This document shows positions 44,037-55,162 of a DNA stretch of 64,000 nt, one piece after another. A program made the position numbers and the translations under genes. Source of the DNA: Agromyces sp. Marseille-P2726 (GTDB lineage Bacteria > Actinomycetota > Actinomycetes > Actinomycetales > Microbacteriaceae); NCBI RefSeq assembly GCF_902809835.1, contig NZ_CADDWM010000015.1, forward strand, positions 868,001 through 932,000, in the 5' to 3' direction. Below the pieces are notes generated by a model. The model was not told where the DNA came from. It did not search any database and saw only the letters and a program-made list of their open reading frames with translations. Position 1 is the stretch's first letter. Every line of letters starts with the position of its first letter.

Positions 44037-45182
44037 AGGTCGTGCCGTCATGGAGGGATGCCACGACCGGCGCGTCGGCGTGGGCTGCTCCTTCGCTGAT
44101 CGGCCGGTGCTCGAGCTCTCGTCCGCGGGTCCGCGACCGGTCCGCCGCCGGTGGTACGCGACGGTGGCGACGGCGAGGGCGACGCCCCAGATCGGCCACA
44201 GCAGCTGAGGACCCACGGTCACGAGGTGTTCGGGCAACGGGAGGTCGCCCGCCGCCACGATCCGCACGAACGAGAATCCGGCGCCGAAGACGATGAGCGA
44301 CACCGCCAGCCCCGGGACGACGGCGAGCAGCACGGGGACCGAACGTCCCCCGAGCACCGGCACCCAACGCGGCAGCACCTCGCCCCACCGGAACACGAGT
44401 CCGCTCGTGAGCGCGGCGCCGCCGATCGCGACGAGGGCGAGTCCGCTCCCGCGCCACCACAGACCCGACTCCTGCCCCTCCCGCAACAGCTCCTCGGAGA
44501 TGCCGAGCGGAATGCCGGCCGCCCACAGCAGGCGGGTGGCGGCGTACAGCAGCGGGATGACCACCGCGACCCAGGTCGCGATGCGAGCGGACGCGCTCAC
44601 GGGCCGGCCGTTCGTGACTCGAGATCGAGGCGCGGCGCCGGCCGACGCGGACGCGCGCAGCAGCCGACTCCGCCGCGCCCACGATGCGGCGGCCGCGATC
44701 CAGAGCAGGGCGCCGACGACGGCGACGACCTGCTCGAGGGTGCCGGGCGGCATGGGCGGGAAGCCGAGGCTGAGCACGTAGCCGACCCACGCCATCAGGC
44801 GGGCGTCCACCACGGCGACCGTGGCCGTGACCGTCAGGGCGGCGGCATAGACGGCCGGCACGACCGGCGACAGCAGGGCGGCCTCGCCGCGGGCGTCGGC
44901 CCGAGCCCCGGCGAGCAGCCAGCCGGCGACCAGCACTCCGATGCCCGCCACGATCGCGACGATCGGCGCGCCGATCGCGGCCGGGACGAGCTCCAGGGGC
45001 GTCTGCACGTCGAAGCCGGGCGGTGCCGTCGGGTAGCCGGGAGCACCCAGCGACCACGCGATGCCCACGACGAGCATGGCGGCCGACCACAGCAGGGCGA
45101 GCACCACGGGGACCAGCAGGACGGTCACCCCGCGGGCTCTCGGGGGTGGCATGGCGGTGGATTCTCGCTTGTCTGATCGCAT
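43995..45182 (-). CDS. Polytopic membrane protein of unknown function
   Basis: 395 residues if the ATG at 45182 is used; ATG 45152 is an alternative and neither has a good ribosome binding site. Six to nine membrane helices are visible, the first about 20-42 in the 45182 numbering. Separated by Pro/Gly/Ala-rich loops, for example VPAVYAAALTVTATVAVVDARLMAWVGYVLSLGFPP and WVAVVIPLLYAATRLLWAAGIPL. The C-terminal 40 residues are hydrophilic. No family recognised; similar proteins occur as conserved hypotheticals in actinobacteria. Overlaps the marR-like gene at its 3' end. Confidence 0.7.
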   Translation of the reverse strand: MRSDKRESTAMPPPRARGVTVLLVPVVLALLWSAAMLVVGIAWSLGAPGYPTAPPGFDVQTPLELVPAAIGAPIVAIVAGIGVLVAGWLLAGARADARGEAALLSPVVPAVYAAALTVTATVAVVDARLMAWVGYVLSLGFPPMPPGTLEQVVAVVGALLWIAAAASWARRSRLLRASASAGAAPRSRVTNGRPVSASARIATWVAVVIPLLYAATRLLWAAGIPLGISEELLREGQESGLWWRGSGLALVAIGGAALTSGLVFRWGEVLPRWVPVLGGRSVPVLLAVVPGLAVSLIVFGAGFSFVRIVAAGDLPLPEHLVTVGPQLLWPIWGVALAVATVAYHRRRTGRGPADESSSTGRSAKEQPTPTRRSWHPSMTARPSVEAEAQLTQQPR

Positions 45183-45332
45183 GCCTCGACTCTGCTCGCG
45201 CCCCGCTCTCGACGCCTCGCCCTGTCGAGCGAATCGGCTGCCCCGAGCGAGGGAATCCTGCGAGTGATCGCGTCGCGATGCGTTCGGCGCGGTGCCGGCC
45301 CGCGGGATCCGGCTCACGTCGTGGCATCCCCC

Positions 45333-46004
45333 TCAGCCGCGCGGGATGAAGCCCGATTCGTACGCCCGGATCACGGCCTGCGTGCGGTCGCGTACGCCGA
45401 GCTTGGCGAGCATGCTCGCGACGTGGGACTTGACGGTCTCGACGCTCACGACCAGTTCGCCGGCGATCTCGCCGTTCGAGAGCCCACGTGCGACGAGACG
45501 GAGCACGTCCTGCTCGCGCTCGCTCAGCCCGGCGGACGCGAGTGCGTCGCCCCTCGCGGTCGCCGGCGCGCCACTCGGGCGAGCGGAGGTCGCGAGCCGA
45601 CGGATGGCCGACGGGTAGAGCAGCACGTCGCTGCGCGCGACCGTCTCGATGGCCCGCACGAGCTCTTCGGGCTCGACGCGCTTCAGCACGAATCCGTCGG
45701 CGCCGATGCGGAGCGCCTCGTACACGAAGTCGTCGCTCTCGAACGTGGTCAGGATGAGCACGCGCGGCGACGGCTCCCCGCGTGCCATGAGCCGCGCCGT
45801 CGCCTCGAGCCCGTTCATGCGCGGCATCCGCACGTCCATGAGCACGACGTCGGGATGGAGCAGGTCGACCCGGGCCTCGACCTCGTCACCGTCCGACGCC
45901 TCGCCGACGACCTCGAGCCCGGGCTCGGCCTCGAGGATCGCACGGAATCCCTTGCGCACGAGCGGCTCGTCATCGACGAGCAGCAGCGTGATCGGCTCGC
46001 TCAC
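45333..46004 (-). CDS. LuxR/NarL-type response regulator
   Basis: 223 residues. Receiver domain (1-120) with phospho-acceptor Asp in DVVLMDVRMP (about residue 55), plus the conserved Thr and Lys (LILTTFE, VLKRVEPEEL). The C-terminal HTH is LSEREQDVLRLVARGLSNGEIAGELVVSVETVKSHVASML. The GTG start overlaps the kinase stop (GTGA), so the pair is translationally coupled. The regulon is unknown. Confidence 0.95.
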   Translation of the reverse strand: MSEPITLLLVDDEPLVRKGFRAILEAEPGLEVVGEASDGDEVEARVDLLHPDVVLMDVRMPRMNGLEATARLMARGEPSPRVLILTTFESDDFVYEALRIGADGFVLKRVEPEELVRAIETVARSDVLLYPSAIRRLATSARPSGAPATARGDALASAGLSEREQDVLRLVARGLSNGEIAGELVVSVETVKSHVASMLAKLGVRDRTQAVIRAYESGFIPRG

Positions 46005-47263
46005 GAGGCTCCTCCGAGGGGCAGCACGACCTCGAGTACCCAGTCGCCGTCGCGGAGGCCGGCGACGCTCGATCCGCCCAGCACGGCCACGCGCTCACGG
46101 ATGCCGCGGAGCCCGCGCTGCTCGGACTCGGGGTGCCGCGACGGGCGCTCGCCCCGCGGGGCGGTCGCCGGATTCGACACGCGAAGCTCGACGTCACTCG
46201 CACCGACGGTGAGTGACACGACCGCGCGAGGTTCGGTCGCGTGACGCAGCGTGTTGGTGAGCGCCTCCTGCAGCACGCGGTACAACGCGGTGCGCATGCT
46301 GGCCGGCAGCGCGGCCGCATCTCCGACCGGGGTGTACTGCACCTCGAGCCCGGCGGCTCGAGCGTCGGCGACGAGATCGTCGAAGGTGCGCTGCACGGCG
46401 GTCCCGGCATCCGGACCCCCGTGGGGCGGAGAGCGCAGCACGCGGAGCGCGTAGTCGAGGTCGGCGACCGCGGTGCGCCCTGCTCGCTCGACCTCGGCGA
46501 TCGCCGCGATCGCGGCCTCGGGGTCGCGGGCGAGCAGGCGCCGGGCCGCGGCGGCCTGCACGGTCGTGAGCGTCAGGGCGTGCCCGATCGAGTCGTGCAG
46601 CTCGCGCGCGAGCTCGTTGCGGCGCTCGAGTTCGGCCGTGGCGCGATTCGCGGCATCCAACTGCTCCTCGGCGGACGGCCCCAGGAGCATGCGGGCGTAC
46701 CACGGCAGGAGGACGCCGCTCGCGATGACGAGCGCCATGGCCAGTGCCGTGACCACGAGCGCGAGCATGACGGCCGTATCGGGCGCGAGCCAGGGCAGCG
46801 GCAGCAGGGCCTCGAGGACCTGGTCGTCGGTCGAGCCCGCGGCCGTGTCGACCGCGATCGTGATCGCGAACGGGATGCCGAATCCGAGGGCGAACACGAG
46901 TGCGCCGCCCGAGACGAGGTGTCCGGCGAAGAACAGCGCAGCGCGAAGCCGGTCGGACGGTGTCGTTCGACGGCCGGGCTCGGGCACATCGAGGTCGAGC
47001 AGTTGGTTCGCCGCCGTGCGCTCGAGGGTGCGCGTGACGGTGAGGAAGGCCGGGAGCGCGAGCAGCGCGAGGATGACGAGCACTGCACCGCGGGCGAGCA
47101 GCGCGACCATCGGATCCTCGGGACGCGGAACGACGAGCACGGTCACCGCCCAGGTGATGAGGAGCGCATAGGGGATCGCCACCAGTCCGCCCATGAGCAG
47201 GAACAACGTCCGGCGCCACGCCGTGCGGAGTCGCTCGGTGGTGGACCCGCGCCAGGAACTCAC
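46001..47263 (-). CDS. Sensor histidine kinase (HisKA_3/NarL-partner type)
   Basis: 420 residues from a GTG at 47263; the upstream region lacks a good ribosome binding site, so the start is uncertain. Four or more membrane helices (two pairs, about 18-45, 50-75, 105-140, 150-185) precede a dimerisation/phosphotransfer domain with ELARELHDSIGHALTLT (the phospho-His) and an HATPase with VLQEALTNTLRHA and GLRGIRERVAVLGG. Its partner is the downstream LuxR-type regulator. Signal unknown. Confidence 0.9.
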   Translation of the reverse strand: MSSWRGSTTERLRTAWRRTLFLLMGGLVAIPYALLITWAVTVLVVPRPEDPMVALLARGAVLVILALLALPAFLTVTRTLERTAANQLLDLDVPEPGRRTTPSDRLRAALFFAGHLVSGGALVFALGFGIPFAITIAVDTAAGSTDDQVLEALLPLPWLAPDTAVMLALVVTALAMALVIASGVLLPWYARMLLGPSAEEQLDAANRATAELERRNELARELHDSIGHALTLTTVQAAAARRLLARDPEAAIAAIAEVERAGRTAVADLDYALRVLRSPPHGGPDAGTAVQRTFDDLVADARAAGLEVQYTPVGDAAALPASMRTALYRVLQEALTNTLRHATEPRAVVSLTVGASDVELRVSNPATAPRGERPSRHPESEQRGLRGIRERVAVLGGSSVAGLRDGDWVLEVVLPLGGAS

Positions 47264-47510
47264 CCCTCCATCGTGCCCGAGTCGCGGATGCGGCGCTTCC
47301 CCCGCGCGAGGGATCGGAGGAGGGCCACGCCTTCGCGACGCCGTACCTGCGGCGGTGGTCCGACCCCACACCACGTCGCCGACTCCGCCACCGCCCTTCT
47401 GATGGGCTGCGGGAGCCACAGTTCTCCTCCACATCGCCCCGAACCCGATGACGACCCACAGCCTCGTCGAGGTCGCCGTTTCACGCGCCGTCCCTCGGAA
47501 CGATGACGGT

Positions 47511-47945
47511 ATGACCCTCGAAGCCGACGAAGCCACGCGACTGCCCCTCGTATCCGACCACGCGCTCCACGAGCGCGTCTCCGAGCTGCTCCAAGGGGCG
47601 ATCCGGCGCCAATGGTGGACGCTGTACCTCGATGAGCACGACGTGCAGCTGCCACTCATCATGCCGGTGGCAGGCTACCCCGAACGCCCCGATGAACCGT
47701 CCGGCGAGGAGGGGACTGCCGCCCAGGTGCTCGCCTCTCGCCTGTCCGAGATCGTCGAATACGTCGGCGCCGCGAAGGTGGTGTTCGTCTGGGAGCGACC
47801 GGGCGATGCGGTGTCCACGACCGCTGATCGCGCGTGGGCCAGGGCGCTCGGCGAGGCATGCCGGGCCGAGTCGGTCGCGGTGCGCGCGCAGTTCATCGTT
47901 CACGACGACGGTGCCCGCTGGTTCGCCCTCGACGACTATGCCTGA
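47511..47945 (+). CDS. Hypothetical protein
   Basis: 144 residues from an ATG at 47511; an ATG at 47448 would add 21 residues. An alpha/beta protein with LYLDEHDVQLPLIMPVAGYPERP, a helix VLASRLSEIVEYVGAAKVVFVWERPG and a final strand ARWFALDD. No family recognised. Common among Microbacteriaceae as a conserved hypothetical. It stands between the divergent kinase gene and the convergent metI gene. Confidence 0.6.
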   Translation: MTLEADEATRLPLVSDHALHERVSELLQGAIRRQWWTLYLDEHDVQLPLIMPVAGYPERPDEPSGEEGTAAQVLASRLSEIVEYVGAAKVVFVWERPGDAVSTTADRAWARALGEACRAESVAVRAQFIVHDDGARWFALDDYA

Positions 47946-47978
47946 CGTCGGGGCGACTCAGGCCGCGACGAGCGGCGT

Positions 47979-48638
47979 CTACCGGCGCAGCACCTTTCGA
48001 GCGAGCCAGTTGCCGAGGAACTGCACGACCTGCACGAAGACCACGATGAGAATGACGGCGGCCCACGTGATCACGGGCTCGAACTGCCGATAACCGTAGA
48101 CGAGTGCGAAGTTCCCGAGGCCACCACCGCCGATGTAGCCCGCCACGGCGGTCATGTCGATGATGGCGACGATGACGAACGTGTATCCGAGGATCAGTGG
48201 TCCGAGCGCCTCGGGCAGCACGACCGTTCGGAGGATTCGGAACGGCCCCGCGCCCATGGCCCGAGCGGCCTCGACGACACCCGGCGAGACGGTCAGCAGG
48301 TTCTGCTCGACGATGCGCCCGATCGCGAACGATGCCGCGAGCGAGAGGGCGAAGATGAGCGCGTTGTTGCCGATGCCGGTGCCGACGACGAGCCGCGCGA
48401 GGGGCTGCACCGCCGGGATGAAGATGATGAACGGAATCGGCCTGAAGAAGTTGATGACGACGTTGACGACATTGAAGACGACCTTGTTCTCGGTCAGGCT
48501 TCCGGGCCGGGTCGTATAGAGCGCGATGCCGATGAGCAGGCCGAGGATGCCGCCGAAGAGCAGCGTGAGCGCCACCATGTACAGCGTCTCTGCGGCGGCG
48601 ACCCAGAACTCCCCGCCGAGTTCGAACAGGCGATCCAT
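47979..48638 (-). CDS. metI: Methionine ABC transporter permease
   Basis: 219 residues. Five membrane helices, with the EAA-loop motif (EAARAMGAGPFRILRTVVLPEALGPLILGYT) that contacts the ATPase. The permease imports D- and L-methionine. Its ATG overlaps the metN stop (TGATG). It completes metQ-metN-metI in one direction. Confidence 0.95.
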   Translation of the reverse strand: MDRLFELGGEFWVAAAETLYMVALTLLFGGILGLLIGIALYTTRPGSLTENKVVFNVVNVVINFFRPIPFIIFIPAVQPLARLVVGTGIGNNALIFALSLAASFAIGRIVEQNLLTVSPGVVEAARAMGAGPFRILRTVVLPEALGPLILGYTFVIVAIIDMTAVAGYIGGGGLGNFALVYGYRQFEPVITWAAVILIVVFVQVVQFLGNWLARKVLRR

Positions 48639-49666
48639 CAGGCCACCTCGGTCACGTCGACTCGCTCGGCGATGCGGCGGAGCGCGGCGTCGGTTGCGGC
48701 ATCCGCACCCCTGATCGCCAGCGTGAGATGGCCGAACGCCCGCCCCTGGATGTCGTTGATCCCGCCGTAGACGAGCTCGAACTCGAGTCCCGCGTTCGCG
48801 AGATCGAGGAACACGGATGACTGCGAGGCGTCGCCGTCGCGGAAGGAGATCGTCACGATGCGCCCCTCGTGGCGCTCGCGCAGCACCTCGAGCTCCGCCG
48901 GTGACGGGATGCCCTTGACGACCGTCGAGACGAACCGCTGCGACGACGGCCGCTGCGGGTCGGAGAACACCTCGAACACGTCGCCGTTCTCGACCACTCG
49001 GCCCGAGTCCATGACGGCGACCTTGGTGGCGATGGACTGGATGACGTCCATCTCGTGCGTGATGACGATCATCGTGATCCCGAGGTCGCGGTTCACGCGC
49101 TTGAGCAGGGCCAGCACCTCCTGCGTCGTCTCGGGGTCGAGCGCACTCGTCGCCTCATCGGCGAGCAGGATCTGCGGGGAGGTCGCGAGGGCGCGCGCCA
49201 CCCCGACCCGCTGCTTCTGGCCTCCAGAGAGCTGATCGGGGTAGCTGCGCGCCTTGTCGGCGAGCCCGACGAAGTCGAGGAGCTCGTCGACGCGGGAATC
49301 GATCTCGGCCTTCGGCCGACCCGCCACCTTGAGCGGATAGGCCACGTTCGCTCGAACCGTCTTCGAGTTGAAGAGGTTGAACTGCTGGAAGATCATGCCG
49401 ATGCCGAGCCGCAGGGAGCGCAGCTCGCGCTCGGGCATGCCCGTGATGTCCCGGCCGTCGACGACGATGCTGCCGCTGGTCGCAGGCTCCAACGCGTTGA
49501 CGAGGCGGACGAGGGTCGACTTGCCCGCGCCCGAGTATCCGATGATCCCGTAGACATCGCCGGCCTCGATGTCGAGCGAGACGCCGTCGACGGCGACGAT
49601 GGGGTCGCCGCCCTTCTCGGGCGACGGATATGTCTTGGTGACGTCACGGAGCGCGACGAGCGGCAC
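48638..49666 (-). CDS. metN: Methionine ABC transporter ATP-binding protein
   Basis: 342 residues. NBD: Walker A GYSGAGKST (about 38-46), signature LSGGQKQRVGVARALA, Walker B ILLADEATSALDPET, and the H-loop in VITHEMDVI. The C-terminal about 90 residues (RIVTISFRDGDASQSSVFL...VYGGINDIQGRAFGHLTL) form the NIL/ACT-like regulatory domain that binds methionine and inhibits transport when the internal pool is high. Overlaps metI by TGATG; metQ lies 8 nt upstream. Confidence 0.97.
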   Translation of the reverse strand: MPLVALRDVTKTYPSPEKGGDPIVAVDGVSLDIEAGDVYGIIGYSGAGKSTLVRLVNALEPATSGSIVVDGRDITGMPERELRSLRLGIGMIFQQFNLFNSKTVRANVAYPLKVAGRPKAEIDSRVDELLDFVGLADKARSYPDQLSGGQKQRVGVARALATSPQILLADEATSALDPETTQEVLALLKRVNRDLGITMIVITHEMDVIQSIATKVAVMDSGRVVENGDVFEVFSDPQRPSSQRFVSTVVKGIPSPAELEVLRERHEGRIVTISFRDGDASQSSVFLDLANAGLEFELVYGGINDIQGRAFGHLTLAIRGADAATDAALRRIAERVDVTEVA

Positions 49667-49674
49667 GGGAGCTC

Positions 49675-50571
49675 CTAGCCCTTGGCGGCCTTGGTGTCGG
49701 CCTCGACCTTGGTCAGCGACTCGACCAGGTCGTCGACGGGCGTCTGCACCGAGACCGCCGAGTTGCCGGATGCCTCGAGCAGGCCCTCCTGCACCTCGGG
49801 ATCGGTCTGGAAGATCTCCACGAGCTTCAGGTAGGTCTCGTTGTCCGTGTCGTCGGCGCGCGTGGCGAAGATGTTCACGTACGGCAGGGCGTTCGGGTCG
49901 CTCGGGTCATCCTGCGCGATGGCGTCCTCGAAGCTGAGGCCCGCATCCTCGACGAAGTCGTTGTTGATGATGGCCGCTGCGAGGTCGGGCAGCGAGGTCG
50001 GCGTGAGCGATGCCTCGAGGGCGGTGACCTTCACTTTCGACTTCGCTTCGTCGACATCGGCGAGATCGGAGAAGATCGTGCCGCCGCTCTTCAGCTCGAT
50101 GAGCCCGGCCGACTGCAGCACGAGCAGGCCACGGGCCTGGTTCGATGCGTCGTTCGGCACGGCGACGGTCTCCCCCTCGGGGATGTCGTCGACCGACTCG
50201 TACTTCGTGGAGTACAGGCCGAGGGGGTAGATCGCGGTCGAACCGATCGGCGCGAGATCCTCGCCCGCCGACACGTTGTAGTCGGCGAGGTAGACGATGT
50301 GCTGGAACTGATTGATGTCCAGTTCGCCCTCGCTGGTGGCCGGGTTCGGCTGCGCGTAGTCCGCGAAGTCCACGATCTCGATCGAGATGCCCTCGTCTGC
50401 CGCCGCCTCCTCGAATGCCGACCACTGGGGGTCGCCCTTGCCGACGACGCCGATCTTCACGGTGTCTCCGTCGCCTCCGGCGCTCGCCGCGGGAGTGGCG
50501 CATGACGCGAGCCCGACCACGAGGGGCAGGGCTGCGAGCGCAGCGAGGTACTTCTTCTTGGTGCTTCCCAT
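49675..50571 (-). CDS. metQ: Methionine-binding lipoprotein (NlpA family)
   Basis: 298 residues. A signal peptide with lipobox LASC (Cys near residue 24) precedes the NlpA fold: VKIGVVGKGDPQWSAFEEAA, YAQPNPATSEGELDINQFQH, VAVPNDASNQARGLLVLQSAGLIEL, and the C-terminal QTPVDDLVESLTKV. It is the substrate-binding component. It is the first gene of the operon; upstream is a leader of about 130 nt with a strong hairpin. It is not preceded by a SAM-box riboswitch that I recognise. Confidence 0.95.
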   Translation of the reverse strand: MGSTKKKYLAALAALPLVVGLASCATPAASAGGDGDTVKIGVVGKGDPQWSAFEEAAADEGISIEIVDFADYAQPNPATSEGELDINQFQHIVYLADYNVSAGEDLAPIGSTAIYPLGLYSTKYESVDDIPEGETVAVPNDASNQARGLLVLQSAGLIELKSGGTIFSDLADVDEAKSKVKVTALEASLTPTSLPDLAAAIINNDFVEDAGLSFEDAIAQDDPSDPNALPYVNIFATRADDTDNETYLKLVEIFQTDPEVQEGLLEASGNSAVSVQTPVDDLVESLTKVEADTKAAKG

Positions 50572-50708
50572 GGTGTCCCTTTCACGAGTGCGAGCCGCGA
50601 TCGGGCGATGGTGGCGTGAGGCAGGCAGAGCTCTGGCTCGGCCAGCTGCCGCCGGGAGGAGTCATTGGGAGGCTTCGTTGCCGCGAACGCGGACGCCTGC
50701 TCAGTTTA
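50572..50708 (-). promoter_or_regulatory. Leader and promoter region of metQNI
   Basis: A minus-strand -10-like TAAACT (50703-50708) starts a leader of about 125 nt before the ATG at 50571. It contains a hairpin with arms GGCAG/CTGCC outside and CTGGC/GCCAG inside (50624-50650). It does not match the SAM-I, SAM-II or SAM-IV consensus I know. Confidence 0.4.
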
Positions 50709-50766
50709 TCGAAGGATTTTTCACGCCGAACCCAGCGCAGTCACAGTGCGTCACAGATTCTGCGGC

Positions 50767-52677
<1,911 letters not shown>

Positions 52678-52710
52678 GTCCTGTCGAGCCTAGCCGCGCG
52701 GGCCGAGCGC

Positions 52711-53670
52711 TCAGCCGTGCACGATTCGTGCCCCGTGCACGGGTCCGTGCACGTGCACGGCGTTGAGGCGCGCGGCGGAGAGGGCGATCTGCAGCTCGAG
52801 CGCCGAGTCGGCGTCGTCGACGAGGAACGCCACCGTCGGACCAGAGCCCGACACGAGCCCGGCGAGCGCGCCGTGCGATTCGCCGAGCTCGAGGATGCCT
52901 CCGAGCCCGGGCGCCAGACCGAGCGCCGCGGCCTGCAGGTCGTTGTGCACGGCCTCGGCGAGCATGCGGGCGTCACCGGCTCGCAGCGCCTGCAGCACCG
53001 CGGTGTCGACGGTGGGCGTCGTCGTGGGCGCCGCCATGAGGGCGCCGTGTGCTCCGTGCGCGCTGCTCGCGAGCTCGCGGCGCCGGTCGAGCTCCCGGTA
53101 CACGGCGGGCGTCGAGAGCCCGAACTCGGCCACGGCGAGCACCCAGTGGAACGATCCGGTCGCAAGCGCCGGGCTCAGTCGGTCACCCCTGCCGGTACCG
53201 GTGGCCGTGCCGCCCGACAGCGCGAACGGTACGTCGGCGCCGAGCTTCGCCGCCAGGGCGTGCAGCTCCTCTTTGGCGAGCATCGTGCCCCACAGCGCAT
53301 CGCACGCGAGGAGGGTCGCCGCGGCATCCGCCGAACCTCCCCCCATGCCCCCGGCGATGGGAACGTGCTTCGCGATCTCGAGGTGCACCCCGCCGGGTAC
53401 CCCCGCAGTGCGGGCCAGAAGCTTCGCGGCCCTGATCGCGAGGTTCGAGGCATCCGTCGGCAGACCCGAGGTATCGACCGAGCCATCTTCGAACGAGACG
53501 CTGAACTCGTCGTCGGGCCACGCTCGGACATCCTCGTACAGTGACACGGCCTGGTACGCGCTGGCGACGTCGTGGTAGCCGTCGGGCTGCACCGCGCCCA
53601 CGCGCAGGAACAGGTTGATCTTGCCCGGCGCCCGAACGTGCACAGCCTCGTCGGTCGCCGCGATCGTCAT
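52711..53670 (-). CDS. ispE: 4-diphosphocytidyl-2-C-methyl-D-erythritol kinase
   Basis: 319 residues. GHMP kinase of the non-mevalonate isoprenoid pathway. [12 protein letters not shown] at the N-terminus (substrate Lys and Asp nearby), the ATP-binding [16 protein letters not shown] loop and a C-terminal [12 protein letters not shown] segment. It phosphorylates CDP-ME at the 2-hydroxyl. The ATG at 53670 is 6 nt after TAGCGT, so a leaderless transcript is expected. It lies downstream of the DUF4287-like gene and upstream of the ABC-F gene. Confidence 0.96.
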   Translation of the reverse strand: MTIAATDEAVHVRAPGKINLFLRVGAVQPDGYHDVASAYQAVSLYEDVRAWPDDEFSVSFEDGSVDTSGLPTDASNLAIRAAKLLARTAGVPGGVHLEIAKHVPIAGGMGGGSADAAATLLACDALWGTMLAKEELHALAAKLGADVPFALSGGTATGTGRGDRLSPALATGSFHWVLAVAEFGLSTPAVYRELDRRRELASSAHGAHGALMAAPTTTPTVDTAVLQALRAGDARMLAEAVHNDLQAAALGLAPGLGGILELGESHGALAGLVSGSGPTVAFLVDDADSALELQIALSAARLNAVHVHGPVHGARIVHG

Positions 53671-53676
53671 GGGTTC

Positions 53677-53682
53677 ACGCTA
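53677..53682 (-). promoter_or_regulatory. -10 hexamer TAGCGT of ispE
   Basis: TAGCGT on the minus strand ends 6 nt before the ATG at 53670. Confidence 0.45.
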
Positions 53683-54219
53683 GCCGACGGCCTCGAGCCA
53701 CTCGCGCATCCGCGCCTTCACCTCGGCCGAGCGCGAGCCGTCGGGCATGCGCCCCCACGTGAGTCCGATCGAGGCGCGGCCGTCGCCGATGGGGCTGGCC
53801 GACGCGAGCACGAACTCGCCGCCGTCGAGCGGGAACCGGGCGGTCGGATGCTTCGCCGTCAGGTTCAGCGCGAGCGGATCCGTCTCGAGCTGCTCGGTGA
53901 CGACCGCGGCCAGTGCTCGGAGCGCATCGGCCGGCCCCAGGGCGACCGTTCGGCTCACGCTCGCCTCGAACCGTCCGTCTTGGCGCTGGCCCGGCTCCCG
54001 GATGCCCCGTGCCTGTTCGTACGCGACCGTGAGGTTCTGCGACCACCAGCCGTCGACGCCGTGCTCGGTCACGAGCCACTTCGCGATGTCGGCGTGCGGC
54101 CACGTCGCTGCGCCGGCCTGATCGAGGAGGGCGAACCATTCGGCGCGGTCTTTGCCGGTCGCCTCGCGAACCGCTTCGGCGCCCACGCCCTCCGCGCTGC
54201 TCCCCACCGGCGTGCTCAT
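53680..54219 (-). CDS. DUF4287-like protein
   Basis: 179 residues. The N-terminal half fits the DUF4287 layout: VREATGKDRAEWFALLDQAG, WPHADIAKWLVTEHGVDGWWSQNLTVAYEQARGIRE. The C-terminal half is a beta-rich segment (ADALRALAAVVTEQLETDPLALNLTAKHP, EFVLASASPIGDGRASIGLTWGRMPDG) that resembles an SRPBCC/AHSA1-type pocket. No catalytic residues are evident and the function is unknown. The stop is 9 nt before the ispE start, so the genes may share a transcript. A leaderless promoter is likely: TAGCGT 6 nt before the start. Confidence 0.65.
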   Translation of the reverse strand: MSTPVGSSAEGVGAEAVREATGKDRAEWFALLDQAGAATWPHADIAKWLVTEHGVDGWWSQNLTVAYEQARGIREPGQRQDGRFEASVSRTVALGPADALRALAAVVTEQLETDPLALNLTAKHPTARFPLDGGEFVLASASPIGDGRASIGLTWGRMPDGSRSAEVKARMREWLEAVG

Positions 54220-54225
54220 GCCACC

Positions 54226-54231
54226 ACGCTA
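54226..54231 (-). promoter_or_regulatory. -10 hexamer TAGCGT of the DUF4287-like gene
   Basis: TAGCGT ends 6 nt before the ATG at 54219; a leaderless transcript is predicted. Confidence 0.45.
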
Positions 54232-54268
54232 CTGCCCGCCCGCCGAGGGTGGAAGCGGGGTGCGGGCC

Positions 54269-55159
54269 TCAAGCCTCGACGGCCGCGTTCGACGCGCGCA
54301 CCACGGCGAGGAAGTCCTGCACCCGCAACTGCTCGCCGCGGGACTGCGGATCGATGCCCGCTCGCTCGAGCGCGGTCGCGGCCGCTGCCGAAGACCCGCC
54401 GAGCGCCCCCGCCAGCGACTGACGGAGCATCTTGCGGCGCTGCTGGAACGCCGCGTCGACGAGGGCGAAGGTCGCCCGGCGCTCATCCTCGGTGCCGGGC
54501 TCCTCGCCACGCTCGAATCCGACGAGCACGGAGTCGACGTTCGGCACGGGCCAGAACACCAGGCGTGAGACCTGCCCGACGGTCCGCCAGTCGCCGTACC
54601 AGGCCGCCTTCACGCTGGGTGCGCCGTAGACCTTCGAGCCGGGTTCGGCGGCGAGCCGATGGCCGACCTCGGCCTGCACCATCACGATGCCCGAACGCAG
54701 CGAAGGGAAGTGCTCGAGCAGGTGCAGCAGCACCGGGACCGACACGTTGTACGGCAGATTGGCCACGAGCCGAACCGCATCCTCGGGCAGCTCGGTCACC
54801 CGAAGCGCATCGGCGTGCACGACGGAGAGCGTGCGTCCGGGCTGCATCACGCGCACGGTGTGGGGCAGCTGCTCGGCCAGTCGCCCATCGATCTCGACGG
54901 CCACGACGGATGCCCCTGCCTCGAGCAGCCCGAGCGTGAGCGAGCCGAGGCCCGGCCCGATCTCGAGCACCGTCTCACCGGGCTGCACCCCGGCGGTCTG
55001 GACGATGCGCCGCACCGTGTTGGCGTCGTGCACGAAGTTCTGCCCGAGCTTCTTCGTGGGCGTCACGTCGAGCAGGTGCGCCAGATCGCGGATCTCTGCG
55101 GGACCCAGGAGGCGGGGCGTGGCATCGACGCCCTCAGCCGCATGCCTGTGCGCGTTCAC
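54269..55159 (-). CDS. rsmA: 16S rRNA A1518/A1519 dimethyltransferase
   Basis: 296 residues. SAM-dependent methyltransferase: [16 protein letters not shown], motif [16 protein letters not shown], motif [18 protein letters not shown] (the target adenine-binding NLPY), and a helical C-terminal domain for 30S binding. It dimethylates two adenosines in helix 45 of 16S rRNA. Three nt after tatD and part of the metG-tatD-rsmA string. Confidence 0.96.
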   Translation of the reverse strand: MNAHRHAAEGVDATPRLLGPAEIRDLAHLLDVTPTKKLGQNFVHDANTVRRIVQTAGVQPGETVLEIGPGLGSLTLGLLEAGASVVAVEIDGRLAEQLPHTVRVMQPGRTLSVVHADALRVTELPEDAVRLVANLPYNVSVPVLLHLLEHFPSLRSGIVMVQAEVGHRLAAEPGSKVYGAPSVKAAWYGDWRTVGQVSRLVFWPVPNVDSVLVGFERGEEPGTEDERRATFALVDAAFQQRRKMLRQSLAGALGGSSAAAATALERAGIDPQSRGEQLRVQDFLAVVRASNAAVEA

Positions 55160-55162
55160 CGG

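Noticed and set aside
50572-50708. SAM-I or SAM-IV riboswitch before metQ
   Set aside because: The conserved core (GGCAACC-type segments with flanking helices) is not found, so the match is not supported.
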